NCBI RefSeq assembly: GCF_015832195.1
Contig: NC_052020.1
Span: forward strand, 124,001-188,000
Length of the DNA stretch: 64,000 nt
Reading direction: 5' to 3'
DNA from: Motacilla alba alba
Lineage: Eukaryota; Chordata; Aves; Passeriformes; Motacillidae
Part shown: positions 32,901 through 47,100 of the stretch, one piece after another
Numbering within the stretch: position 1 is the stretch's first letter
How the letters are laid out: each line of letters starts with the position of its first letter
Notes under the pieces: generated by a model
Told to the model about the DNA's origin: nothing
The model's input: the letters and a program-made list of their open reading frames with translations, nothing else
The model's database searches: none
Program-made: the position numbers and the translations under genes

Positions 32901-35900
32901 ACACACAGGCATAGGAAAGACAAGCATTAAGTTCAATGCAGTGGCCATTCCCCTTCTGTGCAATGATATCAGAAGTGTAAGTGAACAGGAACTACTGCTT
33001 TGGATGTTTTTCATTCCTGTTGACTAATTTGGGGGAAATCCCTTACGAATCAGCATTTTTAATTAAATTTTTAGCTAAATCTTTCTAATAGAAGCATAGT
33101 TGATTTAATGTAGATATGTATCTTGTGCATGTATTCTCAGATTAATCATAAATTTGTTTTCTGAAAGCTGGAATTCTACATGCTGAGACACAAACTTTTT
33201 GCATGCCAGAAAGGTGAATTTTGAGCAGTGCTGTTGTTTGTAGCTGTAGAGAAGCACAGAAACCATGTAGGCACGTGCCTGTTTATGAATGTACACATTG
33301 CTTGGAGGAAATGCCTCAGTTTGTATTAATTTGAAATTGTTTGTGAAACATGCCTGCGATTGGTGCTGTTGTCCTACCCTTAAGTACTAAATTGTGATCA
33401 TCTTTTATGATTCAATTCTGGAACCTGCAGTAATTAGCAATGTTTCATCTGTCTCTGTGTCCATCCGTCTTCCCATCATCAGGAACATACTCTTGCTGCT
33501 GGCTCCTCATCCATTGCCCACCAATCTCCCTCACTTCTTCCCCAAATAAATAATTTCTGGCCACTATGCCTTGCCCAGCTGCCTCCTCCCTTTCCTGGTT
33601 TCACTGACCACGCTGATTTATGCTTCAGCTTAAATTATTGAGTTGGAAGTTGAGAAATTTGAAGCCAATATGAAACGTGGTATTTGATGACAATAAGTCA
33701 TCTGCTGTTGTGCACAGGAGCAGCTGTATGTTGTGTTTTACTCCAAAAACACTCTCAGCTCTGTGTTTGACACAGGAAAGCAAGAGAGATCTCCTTTGCA
33801 GTCCCACTTCTTTGAGAAGGACACATCTGCCCTGGTGTTTAATAACTTCCAACTGTCATATAGTTTACAGTCTGTAAATGTTTTCCAAGACATGAATCAA
33901 TTATCTTTTCAAGGAGATATGAATGGATTACAGGATAGGTGTTGCTGTGCATTCTTCACATTCTGAAAAAGCATGTGCAGTCAGTAAAACTGCTGTGTGC
34001 ACCTCTAAATCTTAAGGCAAAATTTATAATTCTGGTCATAAGTTTACATTATGTTTGAAATACTCCAGAAGAAATAGCAAATAAAGTAGTTCCATGAATG
34101 CCTGCAAAAAAAAAAAAAACCAAAAAAAACCACAAAAAAACCCTCAATTTGTGCCCTTGGGTGTAATTATTTTTATGTTGCCCATGCAGTAGAAGCAGCA
34201 GACAGCTGATAAGTTGTGCCTTACTTGTGTGCAAAAATGTTTTTCAGTACTTCTGTGACCCATGGTCTTGTTCCTAGAGAAGTTCCCACTGACCCATTCC
34301 TTTTCACTTTGAATATGTGTGGCAGGCTAGATTCCATTTTAAAAAAGTGACTTTTTTTTTTTTTTTAAAGGCCCTCTGTCTGTGGAGGGTGTTGCTTTCA
34401 GATTACAATCCTCACATAAAAGCTCTTTATCTACCAGCTCTAAAAACTTGTCCTGGTTACTTGGAGTCAAGGCTGGGCAACCTTCAGTGGTAAAGAGACA
34501 GCAGGCAGGATGTAGGTACCAGTCACAAAAATTGCTTCACGCTGCTTGCAGACCCGGGACACTAATTAACAGCTCTGTTAATGATACATGAGACGAAGCA
34601 GCCAGGTAAACAGATGAGGCTGAATGCACAGAGAGCAGAAGTTTGTGGTAGGAATGCTCCACCTTCCCCAGGAACACTGCTCTGACTGCGCTTCCATTTT
34701 AGTCTCATTAGTTTAATTGGGAATGGCCATTTTTCCATTTTAAAATCTGCCTGACAGAAAACAAGTAGGGGTGGGAAGGAGCTCCCAGGAGAGGGCAGGA
34801 TAAAGGCAGAGCAAGGCCGTGGATGGATTTTTGTACACACAGCATCAGTCAAAGCCATCAGGGGCCCTAAGTCTCCCGAATCCCCTCACTCCTGCTAATC
34901 CCACTCCTTAAGTGTGTGGGCAGCAGCAAGCAAGGAGACAATCTGCTGTTGAAGGAGAGGGAAAATCTGCTGGGCTTTACTCAGAGCCGCATGAAAAGGA
35001 GGAGAGCCAGCCCCTTCATGATGTTACTGGTCACTGTCCAAGCACGTTATCCTCTGTGTGTACTAAACCCTTTGTTTTCCATGTGTCATGGCTCTGCAGC
35101 ATGGGAAACAACATAAAAATGGCATTACAGTCTTAATGAATGAGGAGACTTAGGTTTTTCTGGCAGAGGGCATCAGTCCACGGACTAAACGCAATTAGGG
35201 AAAAACAGGATCACAGCTTATTTTTCTCACAGGTTTGTAATAGGTGCTGGAGCCTACCTGCTGCTGGTACATTAGATCAGGGTGTTTTGGCAGCAGCTTT
35301 TGTGTCTTTCAAAGGCTGTGCCATATGGGATCCCAGTTACCCTGGCTTTGGAAAATGCCCCCAAGACTGACACAGCAACAGACTATTGACGCATTGCATT
35401 TTATACCTGCCAGTGTGCTCAGAAAACAGGTCTGTTTTCCCAAACATTTATGGACTGTTGAAGAAGCATAATGCCTGTTTGAAGCAACACTGAAGATGTT
35501 TCAAATAGACCTACTGTTTGCATCACAGCTGCTGAGAAGAGGGTCCCTCTACATCTGCCATCTGCCAAAGAGGATAATGTGTTTTGTAACTGGCATTTCT
35601 TATTAATATTGTAGGCAGCAAACCTTGCAGATAGGGCAGGAAGCAGAAATAGGACTCATGGTCTGATCCTGACTGCTGGTGTTTTGTGCAGCCCCGGGAA
35701 ATTGGCTTAAGCTGTCTGGCCTATTGACTCTTTACATTGTGTAATCAGAATAACTTTGTACTGTTTTGTCATCTTCTGGTGGGGAAAAAAAAAAAAAAAA
35801 AGCTGTATGTCTGTGTAAAACATGCTGTGATGAAAAACTGCCTATGAACTTATTAATGTAAATAATTATTGCCCTTGTAGAAAAAATCAAAACTTGAAAC

Positions 35901-36586
35901 TAAAGTGAGCCTCACTTATAAGGAAAAGGGGTTCTTGGGGGTATTCCTGCTTGTCCTTTAGCTACAATCATCGTTATCAGCAAAGCTGACCGTGCTCCTG
36001 TGCCTGCTTTTGTGGTCAGTCAGTATTGCTGAGCTCTGTGCTGGAAGAGAGTGAGATAAAGCTCACTGCCTTCCGTGTGGGCTCTGCAACAGCCATTTCT
36101 AACAGTCCCTTCCCTCAAGCAGCGCTGCTTTCCCACAGAAACCTGCTGGGAGCAGGGAACTGCCTTACAGCAGCTGCTGTTCCCTCTGCAGTTCTTTGGG
36201 ATTCCTCACCTGGCACTGAAGGCATCTCCTTGTAGCTCGAGCTCCAGAACCCAAACGAAGGGTGCCAGAGGAGCTGCCCGTGAAGCAAACACCCACCTTG
36301 CTTCTTGCTGTGGTGTTGGGGTGCTCTTGAAGCCATGTAGTTATCTTGGGTGATCCTGGATTTGGCAGTGAGAAAACCCCTCCGAGGGGATGGCAGACAG
36401 GGGGGCTTTTTGGTGAGAATTCATCTCCCCCTCCTTTTTGCAGCTCTCTGTCTGTTGGTGAATTTTAAAGGAGCCCTTGAGGATTTAGCAGAGGATAAAA
36501 GCAATGTGCTGGCTTCCCTAGCACAGGCTGTCCCTTCCCCTTCCTGCACACCCAGACCTGGGTTCTGCTGCCTGTTTTTCTCTCAG
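29923..36586. other. AT-rich non-coding stretch
   Basis: Contains A/C-rich runs at 34105-34143 and T/A homopolymers at 34350-34366 and 35785-35801. Several AT-rich segments with little repeat character (for example 31880-32010) could be conserved non-coding elements, which cannot be judged here. The frame at 33733-33966 opens just after a stop and has no identifiable family. Confidence 0.45.
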
Positions 36587-36708
36587 CTGGACCACAGAAG
36601 GAACTCTTGCAGGGTACAGTGAGCTGGAAATTGTTATTATTCTGAGAGTGGCTTTTTCCTGACATTCTGATAAAGACATTTCTGTAACATTCTCTCCAAG
36701 CATTACAG
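36587..36708 (+). other. Candidate 122-nt non-coding exon from splice signals
   Basis: An acceptor with a strong tract (CTGCCTGTTTTTCTCTCAG) precedes the segment, and a consensus donor (ACAG|GTAAGT) follows it at 36708/36709. All three plus frames contain stops, so if used it would be a UTR or lncRNA exon. Confidence 0.25.
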
Positions 36709-39700
36709 GTAAGTAAATTTCATAATTGGTGCCACAGGCAGCTTAAGTGGCTCTCCAGTATTGCAGTACCTCGTGCAGGCTGATGTTCAGAAGCCATCAG
36801 CTTCTTCCGGTAGGCTTAGACATACCTGTGAGGAGCAGGATGCAAGCTGCATTTAGCTACTGATTTCATTCTAGGCATTGCTGAGACTTTCTTGTCAAAC
36901 CAACAATGTTCTGCCTCTTTTCCATGTTTTGTGTTTAATAAGTAATCTGTAAAAGGAAGTACTGTTATTTGAAAATAACTCCTAATTGATTTATATTTTT
37001 TACTTATTTGAAAAATATTTGCATCTGGTTTTGCCCTGTTTCAAGTTCTGATATAGCAAAGGATGTTTTCTTCAGTATAAAATCCTGCCAATACCTAAGA
37101 CCTGCCTTTTTTACTTTTCAACAACCAATAATTTTACTGCCACTAACTATGAACTTTTTTTTTAAATTAGAAAACCTGGTGTAAGAGATATTTACTAACC
37201 ATTTAACAACCACAGCAGATTTACAGCAACTTCAGTTTTGGCAGTGCTGCCAATACGTTTTCGTGGTCCTATCATGCATTAAAGCCTTGATAGCTGCCTC
37301 TGATAATTCTGGCACACACTGTTGGTAGAGAAGGGCAAGAACACCTGGAGCAAGGAGGATGCACAGGAAGTGGAATTCCTGCCTGGAACTGGCTCTTCAC
37401 ACTGCGCAAGCTTTAACACTGCTCTTACCAAAGGCTCTTTAGTGCAAGCAGTGCCCAGAGAGCTCAGCAGCTCCATCTCTACTGTTCTGCCCAGCCCTGG
37501 GCCCTTCTGACTCCCCAGCAGGGCTCAGGTAAAAGCCCCGTCTTGCTCCCACAGCTGGGCCCAGGAATTACAGCTGCTACACCATGGACAGGTGGGCAGC
37601 CAGAGGGAACCTCTCCTTCAGCCAGCTGGGAATTTGGGCTGGTGTCTGTCTGTGAGGGGGCCACAGAGCGTTAGCTGTGTCAGAAATATGGATTTGTATC
37701 GGACCATGCGGAGACAGCCTCACAGCAGGGCTCTTCAGTTTGTGCTCTCGCCCTTTTCTGTAGTTAGTGCATCTAGAAGACAGCTAGAAATAACTACAAG
37801 CAGTAGGATTTTCCTTTTTCTGGGTATGAGTTGCTAAGCAGATGCTTTTGGTATCTTTAATACATTTATTCAATCCCTCGGGTCTGTTTAATGTTTAATG
37901 TTGTGTTTAATGTTGCTGCCTGCCCTGGAGAAGTCCTGGAGGTGTTTGAGATCTCTGGGGCTGCTGAGGTGTTTCAGAGCCAGCCCTGAGTAACTGTGCT
38001 GGTGCATTTCCCTTTGCTCCATGGAAATGGCCTTCCCAGGGCTATGGGCTGGGGTAGCTCAGTGCAAGCACAGACATGCCCCTGTGTGCAGTGTTAACGG
38101 ATGGATAGATACTCTTTGGAATAACTGCTTGCACTGTATTAAACAAGGAATGTGCCACGAAGTTAAACAGCCTGTGAGCAGGCAGTGGCTGATCTGTAGT
38201 AGAGCTGTGATTGTTCAGGTACATTTCAGAATAACTTCTGGGCCATGAAGAGCTCAAAACAAACTCTAAAATCTGTTGTGCAGGAAATGGTAGTGCTAAA
38301 AAGTTTGTGTGGGGTAATAAGCCCTGACTTTGTTTTGGAGAATTCTCCAGTGTTTGTCCATGAGTCAGTTCAGAATAAATCTCTGAGTGCTTTACCTGCT
38401 CAGATTGTAATGCCCTTTCAGCCTCCCCAGCTTTCCATGGGTGGGATAACTCAGCATTAGCGTTTTTGATGTTTCTCCTTGCAGCGGCAGCTCCAGCCTG
38501 GGGACATCTCTGTGTTGGAGCCACAGCTTTGCTCTGTACCCTGTGACCTCCCTGCCCGCTTGGTGCACTCCTGGCTCCTGCAGGGCTCCTTCCCTTGTAC
38601 CCCAAACAGATAAAGCTCTCTGCCTGATTTTTTTGGCATCCTTTGGATCCAGCAACCTACTTACAACTGGGAAGGCCTGACTTGCTGGTTTCCTGATCTT
38701 ACCCTGATGAGCAGGGATGTGCCTGGAAAACAAGGGTAGGCTCCGGGATCCAAAATTGGCATCCAGGGGAAAGGTTCGGGCTCCCAGGGCTGTCTGGGTT
38801 TGTCTCCACCTGACTGAAACAGGAGTGTAGTTTGGTTTGTTATTACTCCTCGAGAAATATTGTGTCCCCAGACTTACTTCAAGCACAGAAGGATTCTCCA
38901 GTATGACCAAGCTCTGGCAATTTCTTTTCTGGGAATGTTTGGTGCCAGCGGTGGATTCATCAGTCACCAATCCTCTACTAATCCTCCGGGAACATGACAA
39001 TTATCACTTCTAATATCACATAAATGTTGAGTTATGTTCACAAAAGTCTGTCATCTCTCCCTCTTCCTGGTCTGAGCTGGGGGGAAGCAAAGCAAATTCC
39101 ATTACTATAGAGGATGAGGAGGAAGAAGGTGGAATTCCCGCTTTTGCAGCAGCTGCTGGTAGGAAGGAGCGAAACAAAAAGCTGATGGCTCTGGGGCTGG
39201 GCTGGCTGCTGCTGCTCAGGGGAGCAAAGCTTTGAGTGTTTTGTGGGGACACTCAAAAACCACTTTACCCACTCCTCCCGTGTCGATTGAAACTGGAGAA
39301 GTCTACAGAGCACCTCAAATCCCTGACGTTAAAAAACCAAAAGAGGGTGCTAAGCCCATTTTCCTTGAAACTCCATCCACAATGGTGTCATGTTTTGTGG
39401 TGTGTGGCTTTGTTAGTGGCTTTTTTTTAAGGGGCAGTAAAGCTATAAAATTTTTCTCGTACTTCTCATTTTTGTTGTGATAGGATTTAACATGAAATTC
39501 TGTTTCACCCTTTGATAGCCCGTCCGAGTGATTTACAGAAACTTTTACAGAGGCACCACCATCTCTGGTGCTTTGTTAGGAAGCCAAATCCCTCCAGGTG
39601 GCTCAGCCAGATGCTCACACCTCGGCGACGCCCTAGTTTGTATACTGCTCTAATAGTTACTAATTACCTATTCAATGTCATTACCACGTTTCTGCTTTTG

Positions 39701-41024
39701 GCACAGAATTACAGAGCAAGTTACAACAGTCACACAGAAACATCTCTGTGTATTCTGCCAGCACCAGAAAACAGGGATTGTTAGGGTGCTTGCAAGGTAT
39801 GCGGAGCAGTCGGTGTGTGTACCTAGCTCTCAGAATGTGTGTTTGTTTTGGGCTTTCTGCATTCTCTGTGATTTGCTTCTTGGCTGGAATTGAAGAGCCT
39901 GGGTGCTTGCTTCTTTCCAAGAGCTGGAGAGCAGACCTGCTTTGGGGAAACTGCATATTCTTTTACAGCTCGAGATCACTCAGGAACAAAATGAAATCTC
40001 CTTGGTATCCTGGGGCATTCTTCAGAGATCTGTGAATTTTCAGAAGGTGTATGCTGAATATTATTCCAAGTCAAAGTTACTAGGAAATAAAACAAAAAAA
40101 CAAAACAAAACAAAACAAACCACCCCAAAACACATATAACTCAGTTGCTTATATTGTTAGAAAATATTTATTGTGAAAGGAAGTAATTTTTAAGAAGATA
40201 TAAAGGAGAATAAGATTTTTTTCCTTTTCGTTTTTTGCCCTGATCCTGCCATGTGTGTGGGACCCATTTCACATCAGAGTTTTAAACCCTCTTAATCTCC
40301 TTGTTCCCACTCCTTTCTGAAAAGGGGTTTGTGGTCAATGCCCCATAGAGGGAGGCGATTCCAACAGGGCTAAGGATCTGGGACAGAGCTCCCTGGTGAG
40401 CAGGTTCTCCTGGGTTTGGCGCTGAACAGCCCCAAGCTGCTCTGCACAGGGTAACCACACATAAAATACTTCTCACAGACTGGGTAGAACCCCTGCTCTG
40501 ATTAATTGTACGTCTGCAGCAGGAAGTTTTCCTGGCATGAGATGATTAGTGGTGTAATTTGTCTTGGGAGCATTGCTATGCTGATAACAAGACTGGTTTA
40601 TTTTTATAAAAAGCAGCGGTGTTGAACACTTAAGAGAGTTTGGCTGGCTTTGTTAAACAGAAAAAAGATTGGAGTAAGAAGTCAACCAGTCCCCCTCTAG
40701 TAAGATCTTATCTAGAGTGGAATACTTAATTTTTACATTTAAGTTGCTGTTTAGTTTCAAGAGTTCACTTCCACATGAAAGATGCAATTAATAATTACCA
40801 AAGCTATTGTCTGGACTGTCTTTGAGGCAAAAATCCTTGTGTTTGAATTTATCTCCTCGTAGAAAACTCACATTTTGAAATGTCTTTTGTGTCTGTGTCA
40901 TCTAGTGACTCTGATTCCTTTGTCCTTCTTGGTTTACAAATAATCCCTGGAAGAATGAGAGTAGTGCTCAGTGTGAACAAGAGTAAAGGAATCCAGCCCA
41001 TCATCTATGAAAGAAAGCATGAAT
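36709..41024. other. Non-coding stretch
   Basis: Repeated TTTAATGTT motifs lie near 37886-37915 and a (CAAAA)n-like run at 40092-40118. The long minus frames at 38042-38605 (187 codons) and 38392-39000 (202 codons) overlap one another in different registers and show no domain, so I regard them as chance. Confidence 0.45.
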
Positions 41025-41135
41025 TCTAGATCACAGGACTTGAACCCAGCCCTTTCCCTTTAGTGCTGCCAGTAGGGAGCAATGTGTGTCAGCCAGGACA
41101 GCCCAATCCTATGTCTTAATCATCAGACTACAGAG
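41025..41135 (-). mobile_element. Possible very old MIR/tRNA-SINE scrap
   Basis: CACAGGACTTGAACCCAG followed by ...CCCAATCCTATGTCTTAATC and ATCAGACTACA resembles the tRNA-like end of MIR-type SINEs in reverse orientation. It is too diverged to be sure and could be chance. Confidence 0.25.
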
Positions 41136-44100
41136 GTTTATTGGAGATACTGCATCTGCAGTGGTGATCCTCTCTGTGCCATCGGTGCTTCTGGAGATGT
41201 AACTCTTTTCTTTTGCACAGGAGAAAAAAATCCCAAAGCTTCCTTATGTTGTTTGGCACGACAACATTGAACTGTGGGGAAAGTTTGTTTCCTTGTGAGC
41301 TCATTGGGGAAATTTTGTGAGAGGTCACGTAACAACAGTGTTCAGACTTAGGTTTCTAGTCCTTTTAAAAATGAAAGGAAGAATTTTATTTTTTTGTTTT
41401 GGTGGGTGAGAAAGGGCAGCAGCCAAATTGGATCCTGAGGTAACTCTGCAGTGAGTGTCCTCAGCTCAGCACTGCCAAGAACACTGGACACACTCCTCTC
41501 TGATGTGCTTCATTTTGGACGGTGTCTTCTGACTTAAGGACTAATATTCACTCAAGGGCTAAGTCAAAATAGAAAATTTAATTATTCTGAAGTGGGAATA
41601 CATGAAAATCAACTTTCAGGCTAAAAAGCAACATATATTTTGTTTTAAAAAACCTAGAAAAATCTTTTTGGTCCCTGTTAGAATAAGGCTGTTGGCTAAA
41701 ATTTTCATTTTAAAGTGCTACAGTTTCCTAATTGCAGCCCATTTCTTGGCTAGGTTAGGAGCATGCAGATGCAAATGCCCCATGGCTTTAATGGAAGCAG
41801 GAATTTGCAGCACTTGGAGCCAGTGTGTTTGTAGTTACCCAGTCAAGGAAGCTGGCAGGTGATGTTACAAATTTTGGGGGAATTGTGGTTTTGCAGACAA
41901 TGGAAGCAGCAGCTGGAGCGCGCAGTGTGCAGGGAGCACTGCTGAGAACATCATTACCAACAGCTTTCCGCTGCTCAGCTGATACGTGATAACAAACCTC
42001 AAATAAATCACTGCGTAGGGCCATAAAACAAACTGCCCTGAAGCCTGACATTTGCAAGATCAAAAAGGCCACGTGAGATCTTGCGTATTTTTTTTATTTA
42101 AGGCAACAGTTCCACGACACAGGAGCTGTAGGTGCTGAACCATCCGGGCAAGCAAACCTTACAGGGACACTCTGGTCTTGAACCAGCAGTTTGCCATACA
42201 AGCTCTGAAAATCCAACATGAGATGAGATGAGAATTTGCCTAAAATGTTGGCATTTGGAAATCGTTCATTTCTATGATAACCTATTGATTTTTATCTTTT
42301 AACGTGTGCTCTATTTTCATTTTCTTTTTAAAGTTATATATACATCACCCAAAAGCCTTTCAATTATTCTGTGTGCTGGCTGGAATGTTTTTAATAGACA
42401 TGATATGTCTTTATGTTTTTAAAATTATTTTCAGCAACATGGTTTTGGCTTAAAATGTTCCTTTCTAGTCTATTTATTCATATAGGACTAGTTGCAATTT
42501 TTCTTGTACAAGTTTTTCTTTTTATTTTTGTACTTGGAAGTTGGAAGTGCTCTAAGAATTAAAGATTCTCACTGAAGAATTAGATACCCTCAGTACTTTT
42601 GTGTTACTTTAGTTATTGTAGAAAAGAGTAAAAGATGGGAAAATGGTGACAAGAGCTCCTGTATGTCTTCACCCCAGCCAGCTTGAGAAGTGCACATGTT
42701 CTCTTGTGCTTGGCACCTGGCACAAAAGGATTGCTTCAGAGCAGAGGGATGCCCACAATGCCTCCAGAAAATTCAGATAATAGCAAGGAGATCTGATTTT
42801 CTGAACAGTTACTGCTTTGGTGGGAAAAAGTTATTTGTTTCTCCTGCCTTCTCTGTGATTAGAATGGAACAGGCAAGCTCAGCTCTTCAAAATTTTCTGA
42901 TTTTATTTGTAGCTGATCTCGGTTTGCTTTGCAAACATTTGCATTTGCTGTCTGCACTTCAAATTAAATTTCAGTGCTCTAATCCCAAACAGGGGTCAGT
43001 TCCATGGTGCTGGCCAGGGGCCAGGAGGCTGCAGGAGGTGAGACAGTACCTGTGGTAGGAAGGCAGACAAAACACACGGGAAGAAAAGGCTATTAAAACA
43101 TAATTTCTGAGACTCTTGTCATTTTAAGGGAGTGATTTGGCAGTTGCATCGTGGTGAAAGTGCTAACTCTTGGCAGAAGCACCTTGTAATACCTTAAAGT
43201 CAGTTGAGCATCCTGCTGTCCACCTTCAGTTGGTGTTTACCTGGGATGATTTTTGAAAGAGAGAAAATGTAACATTAGGTACCTAAAAATGCAGAATAAC
43301 TGCTTGAGACCTAGAGACAGAAACTGACAAAAGTTTTCATAAACTGGGCAAATGGGGCCTCTTGAGATATTGAGCCTAAGTATTCCCATAAGTATCATAA
43401 AACTGCTTCAGAAATTGAAACTTTGAGTTCTTCTATGGTGGACAAATGTTGATTCAAAGGAAGATGGGTAATGTTAAATATCTTGACTTCATTCAGTGTT
43501 TCAACAAGTTTCAATATGATTATTTCCTAGATTTTACTCATGCTCTATGTGTTACTAAGGCTTCTTTCCATCTAAAATCCCAAGCATACATGCACGTAAA
43601 TCTAATTTCAGAGTAGATTTGAAGCAGCATGCCCCTAGCACAAGTTCAAAAGTTTCCTTGTCCCATCTGCAGTACCCACAGGAAGTGTACAAACAGCATG
43701 AAAGCAGCAGGGAAAACTGGAATGTAGTAGGGAAAGGGTTAATTCATGACAGGAATGCCTTTTCCATTTCAAGGGATAAATAAAGGGAACTGTTGGGGTC
43801 TAAGAGCTGGCCAAGAATGTTCAGGAGGACTTGCAAGCTCCCACAGCAATTAATCCAGATCAGGAGAGGAGGAAACTGAAGTTTAAAACATCCTCCCTGC
43901 CCGAGGAGGGACCAGTGAAGTGCTGATGAGGGGAGTAAAAGCTGGTTTGTAAGGGAGGGGGGTTAAGCCATGGATGTGAAACCTGATTTTTGAATTTGCA
44001 GGCTGGACTTTTACATCTTAGTGTTCTGCAGTAGATCGGTAGCCTGAGTGAATATGGAGTGAAAAATAGCATAAATCATCTTGGGTTAGTATAGACCATA

Positions 44101-47100
44101 ATAAATGTAAATTATTTGACTTTCTATATTTATTGCCAGATCCAGAAGTTTGAGTTCTTCTCCCTTTGGTACTCAAGATTTCTTAAGTAGACCAACAGAA
44201 GAATTTTAACTCTTTTGGTATTCTTTTACAATATCACTCTATTTTAGTTTGGAAAATAGGTTAATTTGTTTTGAACGGAACCCTTGGGGGTTGGGGAAAC
44301 ATTTACATTGTGCAGAATATGTTGTTCACTGTAGAGTAAATATTGGAAAATTAACTGCAAGTGTATTGGTAAAATTGTTGTAAACTTCTGAAGATTAATT
44401 TTTTTTCAGGAAGTAAAACTGCAATAAGATTATTAAAACCTCAAAAGTTAATTGAGATAATAATGTGTATTATAATATCAACCACAGTAAATCCATGTGG
44501 GAAAGATTATATTTTTTTTTATTTGACCAATCCAAACCGAAAAATTATAGTGAGATTTTCCTACTACATTTGAGTAGTAGGAAACTTCCTCCAGTCCTCC
44601 TGCTGTGGCTTTGCATTTTGATGGGAATATTCTGTTCTGAATAGGCCAGCCTTTGCCTTTCCTATGATGATTTTTTGTCTTACAACAATGAAATGCCCAC
44701 TGCCCTCTTCATCCATTTCACATCTTCCCTCCTCCCTTCAAAGCCCAAAGTGAAGCTCCTCAGCAGAGGGAGCTGAATCCTCTGACAGCTTCCCCCTGCA
44801 GACCAAAAGCAGCTCAACTTTTGCCTTCCACACGAAATTCTGGTGTCTTTTTCCACCTGGGAGCATCCTCTTGTAAAAGTCTTGTGAACCTTGATGAAAT
44901 ATTGCCTGCTTCTCTGTTAATAAGAATATGAATTTCTGCATATTTGTCTGTAAGGCCAAGAGCCTCTAGTGGCAGCAGCAAACTGAGGAGAGGTGGTTGG
45001 GAGCCAACACCTGAGTTCAAACAAAGCCCCGAGTGAGTTCAAACACCTGATTCACCTTGCACAAAAGGACAGGGGTGGCTCAGGAAGCTCCTCAGGGATG
45101 GAGCTACACAGCTAAGGGCTTGGGCTGACCAGGGTCCTGGGGGAAAACAAATCTTACTGGCTGGGACAAGCTGGAATTGCTTTTCCTTCTTTCATTTCCC
45201 TTTCTGCAGAGTGACACTTTGCTGTGGCAGACTCGGACTTGCATTTTCTTGTATGAACATCTCACAGGGTATGATCTTGGGGGAGGTTAGCAGGATTTTC
45301 CCTGCTGTTGCCTGAGTCTAGACTCCCCGTTAGGTCTGTGCCACAGCGTGCTCCAGAATCCCCCAGGACAAGGTCCCTGAGCTGGATTTGCAGAGGAGTC
45401 CTGCTGGCCTGGAGAGCAGGGAGGGGGATTTGCTCAGGAGGTGGCTGTAAATCAGTTTTGGGCTAGAAAAGAATATTTGTGCTCCCCCAGTTTGGGATAA
45501 AAGTGAGGCCTTTCAGGAACAAAACTGCCTTGGAGTCTTGCCCAGTCCAGAGAGCTGCTGGGTTTGAGGGCTGATATTGCTGAGAGAGATCAGAGCCCTC
45601 CTGTGTGGGAATGCCCTGCTGGAGGAGAATGAGTAAACCTTCATGCTTCTGGCAAAGTCCAAACTCACACAGGTGTTATTGTTTCCCATTTTAAATACAG
45701 TTTCTTTTCTAATCTGCAAGATGAGTTAAATAGAAGATATTATGCAACTATAGCATTTTTTATGTCAACTCTGCGCCGAGTGATTTATCTTTATTACCCA
45801 CTAAAGCCTGAAAATTTGCACTTACTTTCCATGTTATTTATTTTGGAAAATACACTAAATTGCTCTTCTATCGCTAGTTTAAATAAAAGAGAACAATTTG
45901 GCATCTGTAATGATCAAACTGACTGACTTAGGGTGGAATAGCAATTCCTTCAACACAAGCCTAAAACCAGAGGATTCCAGAAAAGTCAGCATCACCATGC
46001 ACTGAGAGAAGCCACACCAGTTCAGGAATGCAAGTATTTTAAAAGAAATATTGGCCTGTATTGTGTATTAGCCCCTGGCTGGCTTAATTTATCTGGCACA
46101 ATCTCAACTCTGACACTAGCTGATTATACTAGTCAAAAATAAAAAATAAAAGAGGGAGGAAGTATATAATGCCTGCACTGTTGTTTTTATATTCATACCC
46201 CTTCTGTCTCACGGAACGAGATGCTGACAGTGGTACTTAGTCACCTGTTATGTCTGTTGATTATATGCTTTGATCTAAAATTTATTTTGCTCTTCTTGGC
46301 AGCTGAGCTGCCTCTTAATCCATTGATAAAACCTGCTTAATAAGCACTTGCAGAGACACTGACATCACCACAAACGCACCGTGCTGGTGAAATCATGACG
46401 TGATGCCCATAAACCCTAAGGAAGCCTTGGATTCAAGCCTTCAAGCAAAATGCTTTTTTGAGAAGCAAGAAACAAGCAGTTTTAATCTTCCTTGGTGTAG
46501 TTTAAGCCTGATGCTTCCTTGTATTTGAAATGTATCAATAAGGGGAGGACAGTTCAAATAGCTGCTTTCCTGTGAAGAATCTTGCCATGCTTTTCTGGGT
46601 ATTGAGACTATCAGAAACCTTGTCTCCTCTTCCTTAATTATGTGTGTAAGTACAATTTTCTTGTCATGGGACAGTTTTGAGAAGAGAGCCATTACCTTGT
46701 CCTGAGGAGACTCTCAGTGCCCAAACAGAGCTGACAGCTCACCATAAGAACATAGGGACATAAAATGTGCTTTTTGGGTTTTTTTTTTACCTCTTTTGAG
46801 GGATTTTGTTTGGTTTTGTTGGGGTTTTCTGCAAAAGGTAAAGCTTTCTGGGGTTTTAGTTTGAAGATCCTGTCACTGACTAAATTCATTAATAATACGA
46901 ACCAGTTAAAGTAACCTTAATATACAAACCTTGGCAGGGGGAGAGTTCTAAATTTCTGGTATCTTGAGGACTTTATTGCATTAGCATTTTAGCAGAATCA
47001 AGTCTTCCCTCCTAAGCTGCTTGGCCATCTCTGGGCAGCTCTTGCTGTCACCAAGCTGCCCTGAGAGGGTGACATGGTCCCTTGCCATCAGCTGCCTGGC

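Noticed and set aside
33677..33966. Plus frame containing YSKNTLSSVFDTGKQ, considered as an exon
   Set aside because: Opens immediately after a stop, only a weak acceptor, no donor, and a second overlapping frame is equally open.
38042..39000. Minus-strand frames of 187 and 202 codons
   Set aside because: They overlap each other in different registers, have no recognisable domain, and lack matching splice signals or start context.
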